A stretch of 22,330 bases of DNA, taken from contig JAAZCH010000168.1 in assembly GCA_012513395.1 (NCBI GenBank), forward strand, positions 1 to 22,330, in the 5' to 3' direction. The number at the start of each line of letters is the position of its first letter. Positions within the stretch are counted from its first letter, which is position 1. Source of the DNA: Tissierellia bacterium (GTDB lineage: Bacteria; Bacillota_A; Clostridia; Tissierellales; Peptoniphilaceae). Below the pieces are notes generated by a model. That model had not been told where the DNA came from and ran no database searches. It was given only the letters and a program-made list of their open reading frames with translations. This document shows, piece by piece, positions 15,478-22,330 of the stretch. The position numbers and the translations under genes are program-made.

Positions 15478-16035
15478 TTATTTATATTCTCTTTTTAAAA
15501 TACTGTAACTTGCAATATCTACAAATTCGCCATTTTTAATATAATGTTCCCGTTCAGTACCTTCGTATTTCATGCCCGCCTTTTCCATGACTTTGCCTGA
15601 AGATGGATTGGTGGTGAAATGTTTAGCATGTACTTTATTATAATCCATGATTTCAAATACATAAACAATGGCCGCTCTTGCAGCTTCTGTAGCATATCCA
15701 TTGCCCCAATACTTCTCTCCTATCCAATATCCAATCTCACACCGTAAATGAATTTGAGAACAAATTAATCCCACGCAACCTACCAATTCAGAAGTGGATT
15801 TGTCTATAATAGCTAAATTTAACTCTCTATCTGGATCAAAATTTTCGATTTGATACTTTATCCAATCTATTGCATCTTCTTCGGAATAAGGATATGGAAT
15901 TGTAAGGGTATTTTTATAAATATTATAATTATTGCATAGTTCAGATACTACTTTCGCATCTTTTAAGACAAAGGGTCTCATTAAAATCCTTTCTGTCTCA
16001 ATATTGTAATTGGGTAAAAAATTATATTCTGACAT
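15478..16035 (-). CDS. GNAT N-acetyltransferase, RimJ/RimL-like
   Basis: A 185-residue acetyl-CoA-dependent acetyltransferase of the RimJ/RimL group. The N-terminus has ETERILMRPF (residues 13-22); the acetyl-CoA loop is YWIGEKYWGNGYATEA (103-118), and the C-terminal part has the usual NPSSGKVMEKAGMKYEGTER pattern (about 142-161). Target is unknown: ribosomal-protein ends, small amines or antibiotics are all possible for this group. The SD GAGGTG stands before ATG at 16035. It is transcribed alone from a good promoter at 16059-16087, back to back with the metallophosphatase gene. Confidence 0.93.
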   Translation of the reverse strand: MSEYNFLPNYNIETERILMRPFVLKDAKVVSELCNNYNIYKNTLTIPYPYSEEDAIDWIKYQIENFDPDRELNLAIIDKSTSELVGCVGLICSQIHLRCEIGYWIGEKYWGNGYATEAARAAIVYVFEIMDYNKVHAKHFTTNPSSGKVMEKAGMKYEGTEREHYIKNGEFVDIASYSILKREYK

Positions 16036-16058
16036 ACTATCACCTCATAATTTATATA

Positions 16059-16087
16059 ATTATAGTATGTAAAATAATTTTACTCAA
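16059..16087 (-). promoter_or_regulatory. Promoter of the GNAT gene
   Basis: On the minus strand TTGAGT (16087-16082), a 17-base spacer, TATAAT (16064-16059). Leader of about 17 bases. Confidence 0.75.
16069..16083. promoter_or_regulatory. Perfect palindrome between divergent promoters
   Basis: GTAAAATAATTTTAC is a perfect 7+1+7 palindrome inside the spacer of the leftward GNAT promoter and about where the -35 of the rightward gene would be. The rightward -10 is TATAAT at 16100-16105. It may be a shared operator; AT-rich palindromes also arise by chance. Confidence 0.4.
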
Positions 16088-16173
16088 GAAGTATTATTTT
16101 ATAATGACAGAGCAAGATTTTATTTCTTATCAATATGGGTATGTGACTAATAATAAAAATAGGAGGTGTTAAG

Positions 16174-17616
16174 ATGAAAAAGACAATAGGAATCGTACAA
16201 ATAAATGACACACATGCAAATCTCCTCCCCCACGGTGACATAAGATATACAGGAGAAGGTTTTAAAGTGGAAATTTTAGGTGGATACCCTAGAATAATGA
16301 CTAAAATTAAAGAATTCAGAAATAAGCACCTAGAAAATTTATTAGTCTTTGATAATGGAGATACTTTCCACGGTACATATGAAGCAGTTAATTCCAAAGG
16401 CGAAGTGATGCTTCCATATTTAAATGCTTTAGGTATAAATGCCATGACATTTCACTGGGACATCGCTTATACTCCAAAACATTTAATAAAGTTAGGCGAA
16501 AGTTTGAATTATCCTATACTAGCTGCAAATGTTTATCATGAAGGTACTAAGGATTTAATGTTCAGCCCAACTCATACACTAGAAATAGATGGGATAAAAA
16601 TAGGAATAATTGGATTAGCCTCAAATATTATAAGAAAAAATATGCCAAAACCCTTTTGGGAGGGGGCTGATTTCACAAATGGTATAGAGGAAGCAGCTAA
16701 ATATTCTAAAATACTATTAGACGAAGGAGCTAATTTGATAATATTGCTATCCCACTTGGGATATCCCCAAGACATAGAATTGCTAAATCAAGTGCCTAAT
16801 ATAGATATCTGTCTTTCGGGCCACACTCACAACAGGATAAGAACGATTGAAAAAGTAAATGAGTCATACATTATTCAATCTGGAGCTTTAGCTTCTTCAA
16901 TAGGATATTTACAATTGACATTTGAAGACAAAAAACTTAAGAATGTCTTTCACGAATATATAGTATTAGATAAAAATGTAGAAGAAGACCTAGAGTTATT
17001 GAATATGATAAATGAAGATAAAATCCTATCCAAGTATAAAGATTATTTAGATGAAGAGGTTGGAGAAAGTTTTATAGACTTACACAGGGGAAGCTCGCTT
17101 TATGGAACGATGGATTACTTTTTGTTGGATGCAATAAGAGACGTCACAGGATTAAATATAGCTTTTTCCAATGGTTGGAGATACGGTGGTGCTATAGAAC
17201 GAGGAAAATTGACAAGAAGAGATTTATACAAAATTGTACCTATGAACCCACCAATAATGACAGTGGAAATGACAGGAGAAGAAATATGTCAAATGCTTGA
17301 AGATAATTTAGAAAAAACTTTTTCAGTTGAGCCGTTTCAGCAAATGGGTGGATATATAAAAAGAAATTCTGGCCTGAAAGTTTATTGGAAAATAGAAAAC
17401 CCAAAAAATCATAGAATACAAAGAGTCTTCGTAGGAAATGAAGAACTAGAATTAGAAAAGATTTATAAAATTGCCTATATAACTAGGCAAGGGGTTCCAG
17501 AGATTTATGGCAAAAATCATAAGGAATTTGGTATGGATTCCATAAAAGCTATGGAAAAGTTTTTAAAAAAGTCACCCTATAATCGAAAGGATCTAGACTC
17601 ATATATTCCTGTATAA
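16174..17616 (+). CDS. Metallophosphatase/5'-nucleotidase-family enzyme (UshA/SoxB-like)
   Basis: A 480-residue two-domain protein. The N-terminal dimetal phosphoesterase domain has D12 and H14 (INDTHAN), D63 (NGDTFHG), H94 in TFHWD, H194 (SHLGYP) and GHTHNR at 216-221. The C-terminal 5'-nucleotidase substrate domain has FSNGWRYGG, GKLTRRDLYKIVPMNPP and MTGEEICQMLEDNL. The usual GNHE motif is changed to TFHW: the catalytic histidine is kept but the metal-binding asparagine is F93, more like the GHWE form of SoxB-type members. No signal peptide is present, whereas UshA is exported, so it is probably cytoplasmic. Substrate unknown. AGGAGGTG is a strong SD. A questin-oxidase-family gene follows after 54 bases, probably in the same transcript. 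Confidence 0.88.
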   Translation: MKKTIGIVQINDTHANLLPHGDIRYTGEGFKVEILGGYPRIMTKIKEFRNKHLENLLVFDNGDTFHGTYEAVNSKGEVMLPYLNALGINAMTFHWDIAYTPKHLIKLGESLNYPILAANVYHEGTKDLMFSPTHTLEIDGIKIGIIGLASNIIRKNMPKPFWEGADFTNGIEEAAKYSKILLDEGANLIILLSHLGYPQDIELLNQVPNIDICLSGHTHNRIRTIEKVNESYIIQSGALASSIGYLQLTFEDKKLKNVFHEYIVLDKNVEEDLELLNMINEDKILSKYKDYLDEEVGESFIDLHRGSSLYGTMDYFLLDAIRDVTGLNIAFSNGWRYGGAIERGKLTRRDLYKIVPMNPPIMTVEMTGEEICQMLEDNLEKTFSVEPFQQMGGYIKRNSGLKVYWKIENPKNHRIQRVFVGNEELELEKIYKIAYITRQGVPEIYGKNHKEFGMDSIKAMEKFLKKSPYNRKDLDSYIPV

Positions 17617-17670
17617 TTTTAAAAGATAAGGGGTATACCTTAAATACAAATCTTATTAAGGGGTGACAAA

Positions 17671-18672
17671 ATGAAAATATCGACAATTGTTAATCAGTAT
17701 GCCAAAGATTATTCACCTTATATGGGACAATTTGTTAATCATCTTCCCATGGGTCAGTACGCAATATATTCTATGACTGATAGTATAGAGAAAACAGCAG
17801 AATATTCAAAAAATTTTTTCAAAAAATCTTCAATAGACCCCATAGGAGATGACAGTAGAACTGTAGATAATTTAGAAGAAGTATTGGGAAAAAGAGAATT
17901 GTATGCTTCAACTCTAAAGTATTTAGATGAAATAATCGACGAAGATAATGTAGAAGATTATATTTCCCATGTTCTTAACACTTTTATCTTGGGAATGTCA
18001 TCAGGACTTTTTCATACTTTAATTAGACTCAGCTTTTCCGTAGCTGGATACGAAAAGGACAAAGATTATATTGATGAAGTGAAGAGAGCTTTAGCTTATT
18101 ATATAACTGCATACAGAGAAGGTGGATTATTTACCAGAAGAATAGATGGAAAAAATATAGTTTCTGAAATGGAAAATCTAAAAAGTCACAGTGGAATAAA
18201 AAAACTTATTTCAGATATGGAATCTACAGGACAGAAGATGAAAGCTTTGTATGATAGTGAAGAATATATGAAAAATGGTTTTGTTGTAAAGGGAACTAGT
18301 GAAGAAAAGCTAAATGCACTTTTAAATTTAACAGTTTCTAGTTTCATTAACTCCCAAGGAAAGGGAAATATACTCATCCTTCACTGCATCACTGGATTAC
18401 AGGCACTTACTGTTTTAGAAAAGTATTTCAAAGATTATGAAAATGCAATTGACGTTTTCACTACTTGTATGATTACTCACCTGATGACATTGGATTATTT
18501 AAATTTTTCAAAGATTAAAGTTTCAGATGAGATGACATTTGATAGCATAATTGCCGAAGCTATCAAATCCACTGATGTTCATACTGTTAAATTGACATAT
18601 TCTGCGAATGAATTGTATAAAATTTTTGATAGAGAAGATTTAAAGATTGCCGCTAGAAAAAGAATTTCATAA
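17671..18672 (+). CDS. Questin-oxidase-family protein (DUF4243)
   Basis: A 333-residue mostly helical soluble protein. Features of the questin oxidase-like family are the N-terminal NHLPMGQYAIY (residues 23-33), SSGLFHTLIRLSF (110-122, H115), LHCITGLQAL (237-246, H238) and DVHTVKLTYSANEL (302-315, H304). In fungi questin oxidase opens an anthraquinone ring; bacterial members are mostly uncharacterised. No cofactor motif of flavin or P450 type is visible. The SD GGGGTGA stands before ATG at 17671. It follows the metallophosphatase gene without a terminator and ends in a strong hairpin, so the two likely form one unit. No polyketide genes are nearby, so the fungal reaction is unlikely to apply directly. 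Confidence 0.8.
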   Translation: MKISTIVNQYAKDYSPYMGQFVNHLPMGQYAIYSMTDSIEKTAEYSKNFFKKSSIDPIGDDSRTVDNLEEVLGKRELYASTLKYLDEIIDEDNVEDYISHVLNTFILGMSSGLFHTLIRLSFSVAGYEKDKDYIDEVKRALAYYITAYREGGLFTRRIDGKNIVSEMENLKSHSGIKKLISDMESTGQKMKALYDSEEYMKNGFVVKGTSEEKLNALLNLTVSSFINSQGKGNILILHCITGLQALTVLEKYFKDYENAIDVFTTCMITHLMTLDYLNFSKIKVSDEMTFDSIIAEAIKSTDVHTVKLTYSANELYKIFDREDLKIAARKRIS

Positions 18673-18674
18673 GC

Positions 18675-18727
18675 AAAACATCAAATAACAGGGTAGCTTT
18701 ACTCACTACCCTGTTATTTGATGTTTT
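18675..18727. terminator. Long perfect hairpin terminator
   Basis: A perfect 22-bp inverted repeat (18675-18696 with 18706-18727) around a 9-base loop, three bases after the questin-oxidase-family stop. TTTTATTT ends the plus-strand stem; on the minus strand TTTTGC follows, so it may also stop leftward transcription. Confidence 0.93.
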
Positions 18728-18787
18728 ATTTACTCGAAAAAGAGTGATATGAAGACCTTTGTTACATTCTGATTGACAATTTGTTTG

Positions 18788-19207
18788 CTATTTTGTATAA
18801 GTCTTATTTAAAAATTCAATTGAATGAATTATTAGTTTCCTTAATATATCCAAGTCTATATCGCTTAATTTATTTACATAGACGCACGCCTTGCCACTTG
18901 TATGCTTTCCAAATTTTTCTAAAAGCTTTTCTCTATCTGGATCACCCGTTGCTAAATAAAGACTAATCTTGGCTTTTCTAGGAGAAAAACCTACAAGAGG
19001 TGCATCCCCTTCATGGCCAGTGGCATATTTGTAGTGATAGGATCCGAATCCAATAATGCTATCACCCCATATCTTGCCTTCGTACCCAGTAACTTCTTCA
19101 AATATATCCAGTAAAGCATATGCATCCTGTTTCTTTCTGGGATGGTCAATTTTTTCTATAAATTCTATTACATTCTTATCGGTTTCCCTGGTTTTAGCCT
19201 CATACAT
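18788..19207 (-). CDS. DUF1801-domain protein
   Basis: A 139-residue soluble protein that is almost entirely a DUF1801 domain: KKQDAYALLDIFEEVTGYEGKIWG, then GFGSYHYKY and FSPRKAKISLYL, and a C-terminal helix with LRKLIIHSIEFL. Function unknown. I start it at ATG 19207, because GGGTGA (the common SD form in this window) lies five bases before it; an in-frame GTG three codons upstream overlaps that SD and is less likely. It is convergent with the questin-oxidase-family gene and 58 bases after the radical SAM gene, so it could be the tail of the AmmeMemoRadiSam transcript, though no terminator or clear promoter decides this. Confidence 0.85.
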   Translation of the reverse strand: MYEAKTRETDKNVIEFIEKIDHPRKKQDAYALLDIFEEVTGYEGKIWGDSIIGFGSYHYKYATGHEGDAPLVGFSPRKAKISLYLATGDPDREKLLEKFGKHTSGKACVYVNKLSDIDLDILRKLIIHSIEFLNKTYTK

Positions 19208-19265
19208 TACAATCACCCTAATCTTAAAGTTTTAGATTTAATAGATACCCAATTCTAAGTATAAT

Positions 19266-20096
19266 TTAAATATTTCCTATGCTAACTCTATTTAAATATT
19301 CTTTTGCAATTTCTTCCATTTCTAATAATAGTTTAATATCCGTAGCTGGCTCATTGTATTTGTATCTAGGAATGTATCTATTAATGTGAAGGGGGATATT
19401 TTTATCTAAACTTGCTAAAAATTTTGCTTCTTCTTCCATGAGATTTAAATCATCTGAAATTCCAGGCACTACTAAAGTAGTCACTTCTATATGGGAGGTT
19501 TTACTGGTTAGTTCTATAGTTTTTAAAGTTGTTTTAAAGTCTCCGCCTAGCTTTTTATATCCTTCTTCTGAAAAACTTTTTAAATCGATATTCCAAGCAC
19601 TTATAAAAGGTAGCAATTCTTTTAAATAGTTTTCATTAATCTGTCCATTAGTCACTACTACTGCATCTAGGTCATTAGCTTTTGCTAATTTCGAAGTATC
19701 CAAAACGTATTCAAATCCAACTAGCGGTTCATTATAAGTAAATGCAATTCCAATATTTCCCTCTTGCTTTTTATCAATTGCAATTTTTATTAGATCTTCA
19801 CTAGATACATCATAGGTTCTGTAATCCGTTTCTTTTGCCCTTGCTATTTCGTAATTTTGGCAAAATTGGCAGTTCATATTACAGCCGAAAGTTCCAACTG
19901 AAAGTATCATGCTGCCAGGTTTATAGTATGCTAATGGTTTTTTCTCTATTGGATCCAAAACTAAGGACAATAGTTTGCCATAATTAAGGGAGAGGATTTT
20001 ACCATTTACATTTTTTCTTGCATTACAAAAACCTATAGCACCTTCTTTTAATGTGCAATATCTTGGGCATAAATCGCAAGTGATTGTATTATTCAT
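19266..20096 (-). CDS. amrS: AmmeMemoRadiSam system radical SAM enzyme
   Basis: A 276-residue radical S-adenosylmethionine protein related to pyruvate-formate-lyase-activating enzymes. The [4Fe-4S]-SAM motif is C72-x3-C76-x2-C79 in GCNMNCQFCQNYEIA. The N-terminus has further cysteines C7, C10, C14 and C24 that could hold a second cluster or zinc. Later marks are FTYNEPLVGFEY, VVVTNGQI, WNIDLKSF and HINRYIPRY. This subfamily occurs with Memo-like and AMMECR1-like proteins, which gives the system its name; the reaction is not known to me. The ATG lies inside the end of the Memo/AMMECR1 gene, overlapping it by 8 bases (ATGAATAA), so the two are tightly coupled. Confidence 0.95.
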   Translation of the reverse strand: MNNTITCDLCPRYCTLKEGAIGFCNARKNVNGKILSLNYGKLLSLVLDPIEKKPLAYYKPGSMILSVGTFGCNMNCQFCQNYEIARAKETDYRTYDVSSEDLIKIAIDKKQEGNIGIAFTYNEPLVGFEYVLDTSKLAKANDLDAVVVTNGQINENYLKELLPFISAWNIDLKSFSEEGYKKLGGDFKTTLKTIELTSKTSHIEVTTLVVPGISDDLNLMEEEAKFLASLDKNIPLHINRYIPRYKYNEPATDIKLLLEMEEIAKEYLNRVSIGNI

Positions 20097-21393
20097 GGCG
20101 AATCACTTCAAATCGTTCCATAGTAAACTTTTCCCCGGATCTAATTCCAGCTTTTCTAAGGGCTATTTCCACTTGCATTTCTGGCGTATCAATTCCCTCT
20201 ATATTTGGAAGGAGAAGTCCTTTTTTATATTCACTTGTTACCATTACTCCGTATTTCTTAGTATCCAACTGTGATATGTCTTCTATAATTTCAGACGGTC
20301 GTAATACATCTACACTTATTTCCAAGTCTTCCAATTCCGATTCTTGAACCGTTGGAAACCTGGGGTCTCGAGTTGCAGAAGATATGGCATTATTAATTAT
20401 CTCCTCTGCGACGGATTTTTTTGTAGGATTTATCGTTCCTATACATCCACGTAACTCTCCGTTTTTGTGGAGAGTAACAAAAGTCCCTGCAGTATTTTCT
20501 ACCATCTCTTTTGGTAAATCACTTGGAGGAGAAATTATATTTCCGTTTATAATATATTCAAAAATTGTTTCTTTGGCTAATTTTATATAAGGATCTTCAC
20601 CTTTATGCAAGTCAAATCCCAATAATCCATATCCCACCCCAAAGGGTCCTTCATATGAATACAATGTGCTATCTATATTATAAGATTCAAGAGCTCCTGC
20701 TAGTATCTGAAAAGATTTTAAACCGCATTGAGCTGCGTTTTCACTTATTTCTATAGGAATTTCAAATAATTCTTCAAATGCTCCTCGAGAAAGAATGTCT
20801 ATAATCATTTCATCAAATTCAGGCCCTTCCTTTTCGAATCCATAAGGTCCATCTGCTTTAAGTACATGAGATAAATCCCCTGATGCTATGAACACTACTT
20901 TTCTATCCAAATTTGTAATCGCTCTTTCAATCAACTGTCCAAGCTTGAAATGCGCTTCATCTGTTAATCCTGATAGACCAATCAGTAAAATTTTAAAATC
21001 TTTGTATTTTTTATGTATAAATCTTATAGGAATTAAACTTCCGTGATCCAGTCCATCGTCATATCTTTCAGAATACACTAAAGGCAATTTCGTATTAAGT
21101 TCGCCAATTTCTTTAGCTAATTCAGTATCTACTTCTACTTCTTCTCTAACATTAAATACTCCAAATTGGCTTAAACTTCCTATTAAATTTTCTCCCTTAC
21201 CTAGATAGAATCCATCCCTAAATGCTGGAGCATGAGGTGATGTAATTATTATCGTGTCAGGTTTTATTTCTGCAATTTCTTTTGCAATCTTTTCCATAGA
21301 TTCTATCGTCTTTTGAATCTTTTTTTCTTCTCCTTTACCCACCTCTGATAAAATTATAGGAGGATGAGGCACTACATAAGCTTTAAGTATCAT
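20089..21393 (-). CDS. AmmeMemoRadiSam protein: Memo-like/AMMECR1 fusion
   Basis: A 434-residue two-domain protein. Residues 1-262 form a Memo/LigB-type extradiol-dioxygenase-like domain with possible metal ligands H10 (VPHPP), H54 (SPHAP), H117 (LDHGSLIP), H176 (SGDLSH) and C223 (AAQCG), the last resembling the cysteine of the Memo metal site. Residues about 265-434 form an AMMECR1 domain with its hallmark LRGCIG at 314-319 and the ATRDPRFP segment at 340-347. In many genomes these are separate genes (amrB and amrA). Function is unknown; coupling to the radical SAM enzyme suggests a shared modification or oxidation. The SD GGGTGA precedes ATG at 21393. An AT-rich palindrome lies about 45 bases upstream. 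Confidence 0.94.
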   Translation of the reverse strand: MILKAYVVPHPPIILSEVGKGEEKKIQKTIESMEKIAKEIAEIKPDTIIITSPHAPAFRDGFYLGKGENLIGSLSQFGVFNVREEVEVDTELAKEIGELNTKLPLVYSERYDDGLDHGSLIPIRFIHKKYKDFKILLIGLSGLTDEAHFKLGQLIERAITNLDRKVVFIASGDLSHVLKADGPYGFEKEGPEFDEMIIDILSRGAFEELFEIPIEISENAAQCGLKSFQILAGALESYNIDSTLYSYEGPFGVGYGLLGFDLHKGEDPYIKLAKETIFEYIINGNIISPPSDLPKEMVENTAGTFVTLHKNGELRGCIGTINPTKKSVAEEIINNAISSATRDPRFPTVQESELEDLEISVDVLRPSEIIEDISQLDTKKYGVMVTSEYKKGLLLPNIEGIDTPEMQVEIALRKAGIRSGEKFTMERFEVIRHE

Positions 21394-21435
21394 AAAATCA
21401 CCCTTTTGTTAGATATTCATACTATGTCTTTGAAT

Positions 21436-21456
21436 ATATTTTATCATATAAAATAT
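21436..21456. promoter_or_regulatory. AT-rich palindrome upstream of the AmmeMemoRadiSam genes
   Basis: ATATTTTAT-CAT-ATAAAATAT, perfect 9-base arms, 42 bases before the ATG. It may be an operator or part of the promoter; it contains only A and T in the arms, so chance is possible. Confidence 0.35.
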
Positions 21457-21460
21457 AAAA

Positions 21461-21510
21461 AACCTGGATAAAGTTCATTAGATTAATCTATAAAACTCTA
21501 TCACAGGCTT
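21461..21510 (-). terminator. Terminator of the repeat-protein gene
   Basis: An extended hairpin: AACCTGG-GATAAAGTT-type bases at 21461-21474 pair with 21494-21510 (one bulge, G-U pairs), with an inner TAGATT/AATCTA stem. On the minus strand it runs into TTTTTTATATTTTATA. It lies 10 bases beyond the stop codon. Confidence 0.85.
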
Positions 21511-21520
21511 TAATATACTT

Positions 21521-22330
21521 TTATTGTACTTGCAAATCTATTACTACCCTATTTTCGTAAGATTTTCTAATAGCTTCTATTATATTACCATGGCTATCAT
21601 TTAAGCTCATTGTAGCCGATGTTGTAACATCTGCAAGCATTGCTTTTTCTTCATCAGTAAGTGCATCGTATTTTGCCTTATCCTCTTCCTTATCGGAACC
21701 ATCTTTAAGCGGTCTTCCATTTAGATCAGAGGTATATTTGTCAAACCATTCTTCCACTTCTTCTACAGTCATGCCGATGAATACTTCTTCAAACTTATCC
21801 ATTTGTTGAGTCCATGTTCCACTGCCCATTCTATAAGCATCTCCACGTTCTCTTTTAGTCATCCAGCCTGCAATCTCTGCAAAAAAGTTTTCTTCAGTGT
21901 CTTCAGTTAGTCCATCTACTGTGCCGTCGTGGTTTTCGTCATAATTGTATCCACCTTGTCCTGGCCATCCACTGAAATGAGGCATGCCATCTCCATCATA
22001 ATTAGGAGTTGCTATTTCCAATTGGTCTACCTTTAAAGCTACAATTTTACCATCTTTATCAAATAAAGTGTTTGCAAATATTTGATTTATGCTAAACACT
22101 GGAGTTTCTTTATCGTCTTTACCAGGTCCTACTCTTGGATAACTGCCTATTCCCAAACCTTGTGCCGCTGCTGATTCTATTTGTAATGGCTTTCTATTCT
22201 CATATGCGTTTTTTATTGCAGAAACAATATCTCCATGGCTGTCATTTAAGCTCATAGTAGCAGAAGTTGTAACATCTGCAAGCATTGCTTTTTCTTCATC
22301 TGTCAATGCATCGTATTTAGCCTTATCTTC
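21521..22330 (-). CDS. C-terminal part of an acidic repeat-module protein
   Basis: The frame stays open to base 22330, so only the last 269 residues are seen and the start lies outside the window. The visible part begins EDKAKYDALTDEEKAMLADV and this segment returns 215 residues later. Between the copies lies a module with GLGIGSYPRVGPGKDD, NTLFDKDGKIVALKVDQLEI, and GTWTQQMDKFEEVFIGMTVEEVEEW. It is rich in Asp and Glu, has no cysteine, and ends YENRVVIDLQVQ without a membrane anchor or sorting signal. The layout suggests an extracellular multi-module protein, perhaps distantly like repeat modules beside FMN-binding lipoproteins in Clostridia; I am not sure of that. A signal peptide cannot be judged because the N-terminus is missing. 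Confidence 0.85.
   Translation of the reverse strand, partial: EDKAKYDALTDEEKAMLADVTTSATMSLNDSHGDIVSAIKNAYENRKPLQIESAAAQGLGIGSYPRVGPGKDDKETPVFSINQIFANTLFDKDGKIVALKVDQLEIATPNYDGDGMPHFSGWPGQGGYNYDENHDGTVDGLTEDTEENFFAEIAGWMTKRERGDAYRMGSGTWTQQMDKFEEVFIGMTVEEVEEWFDKYTSDLNGRPLKDGSDKEEDKAKYDALTDEEKAMLADVTTSATMSLNDSHGNIIEAIRKSYENRVVIDLQVQ
21588..21685 (-). repeat. Repeat copy, C-terminal, in the acidic protein gene
   Basis: A 98-bp block that matches 22233-22330 without gaps, offset exactly 645 bp, with 9 differences (about 91% identity). The longest identical run is 35 bases. It encodes the DALTDEEKAMLADVTTSATM stretch and its continuation. Confidence 0.9.
22233..22330 (-). repeat. Repeat copy, upstream, in the acidic protein gene
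   Basis: Second copy of the 98-bp block at 21588-21685; it reaches the window edge, so the match may extend further. Most differences are silent or conservative, for example Gly-Asp-Ile here and Gly-Asn-Ile in the other copy just after the block. Confidence 0.9.

Noticed and set aside
16080..16445. Open frame of 121 codons on the minus strand
   Set aside because: It runs against the start of the metallophosphatase gene, including its INDTHAN and NGDTFHG motifs, and has no family likeness.
17617..17670. Inverted repeat TAAGG-GGTATA-CCTTA between the metallophosphatase and questin-oxidase-family genes
   Set aside because: Arms of only five bases and no T-run; not enough for a terminator or a convincing operator.
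1..22330. CRISPR array, tRNA/rRNA genes, IS elements, prophage or defence island
   Set aside because: No array of short direct repeats, no cloverleaf or rRNA-like stretch, no transposase, integrase or defence-protein motif was seen; all larger frames have metabolic, membrane or stress-related matches.

Overview
The window reads as a chromosomal stretch from a low-GC, strictly or largely anaerobic, amino-acid-fermenting Firmicute, probably Clostridia or Tissierellia. The grounds are AT-rich DNA, SD sequences of the GGAGG or GGGTGA type, indolepyruvate:ferredoxin oxidoreductase, and family matches typical of that group. I cannot name a genus from sequence alone. There is no IS element, phage gene, tRNA, rRNA or CRISPR array. 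The genes are short, tightly packed transcription units separated by clear intrinsic terminators.

Left part (1-5240): a leftward operon encodes a phenylacetate-CoA ligase (paaK), both subunits of indolepyruvate oxidoreductase (iorA, iorB) and an ACT-domain protein cut by the window edge. A HisC-type aminotransferase is transcribed divergently. Together they could run aromatic amino acid -> arylpyruvate -> arylacetyl-CoA -> arylacetate. The paaK promoter is followed at once by a terminator-like hairpin in the leader. 

Middle part (5300-15480): DUF4491 membrane protein; catalase with a tightly coupled DUF454 (YbaN) membrane protein; an sdpR-sdpI regulator/immunity pair whose promoter is covered by two back-to-back palindromic operators; a D-2-hydroxyacid dehydrogenase; a hemerythrin-domain protein translationally coupled to an unrecognised 190-residue protein; two paralogous nitroreductases on either side of a YeiH-type exporter; a threonine/serine dehydratase; and a DUF1801 protein. 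Catalase, hemerythrin and nitroreductases together suggest handling of oxygen, peroxide and redox stress, but this is inference from gene content.

Right part (15478-22330): GNAT acetyltransferase divergent from a metallophosphatase/5'-nucleotidase-family enzyme, which is followed by a questin-oxidase-family protein; a second DUF1801 protein; a two-gene AmmeMemoRadiSam system (Memo-like/AMMECR1 fusion plus a radical SAM enzyme) with overlapping reading frames; and the C-terminal 269 residues of an acidic protein built from modules repeating every 645 bp, running off the right edge.

The less-described biology here is the AmmeMemoRadiSam pair, the hemerythrin-partner family, the toxin-less sdpRI pair with its double operator, the questin-oxidase/metallophosphatase unit and the repeat protein. 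I see no single large novel system such as a defence island.
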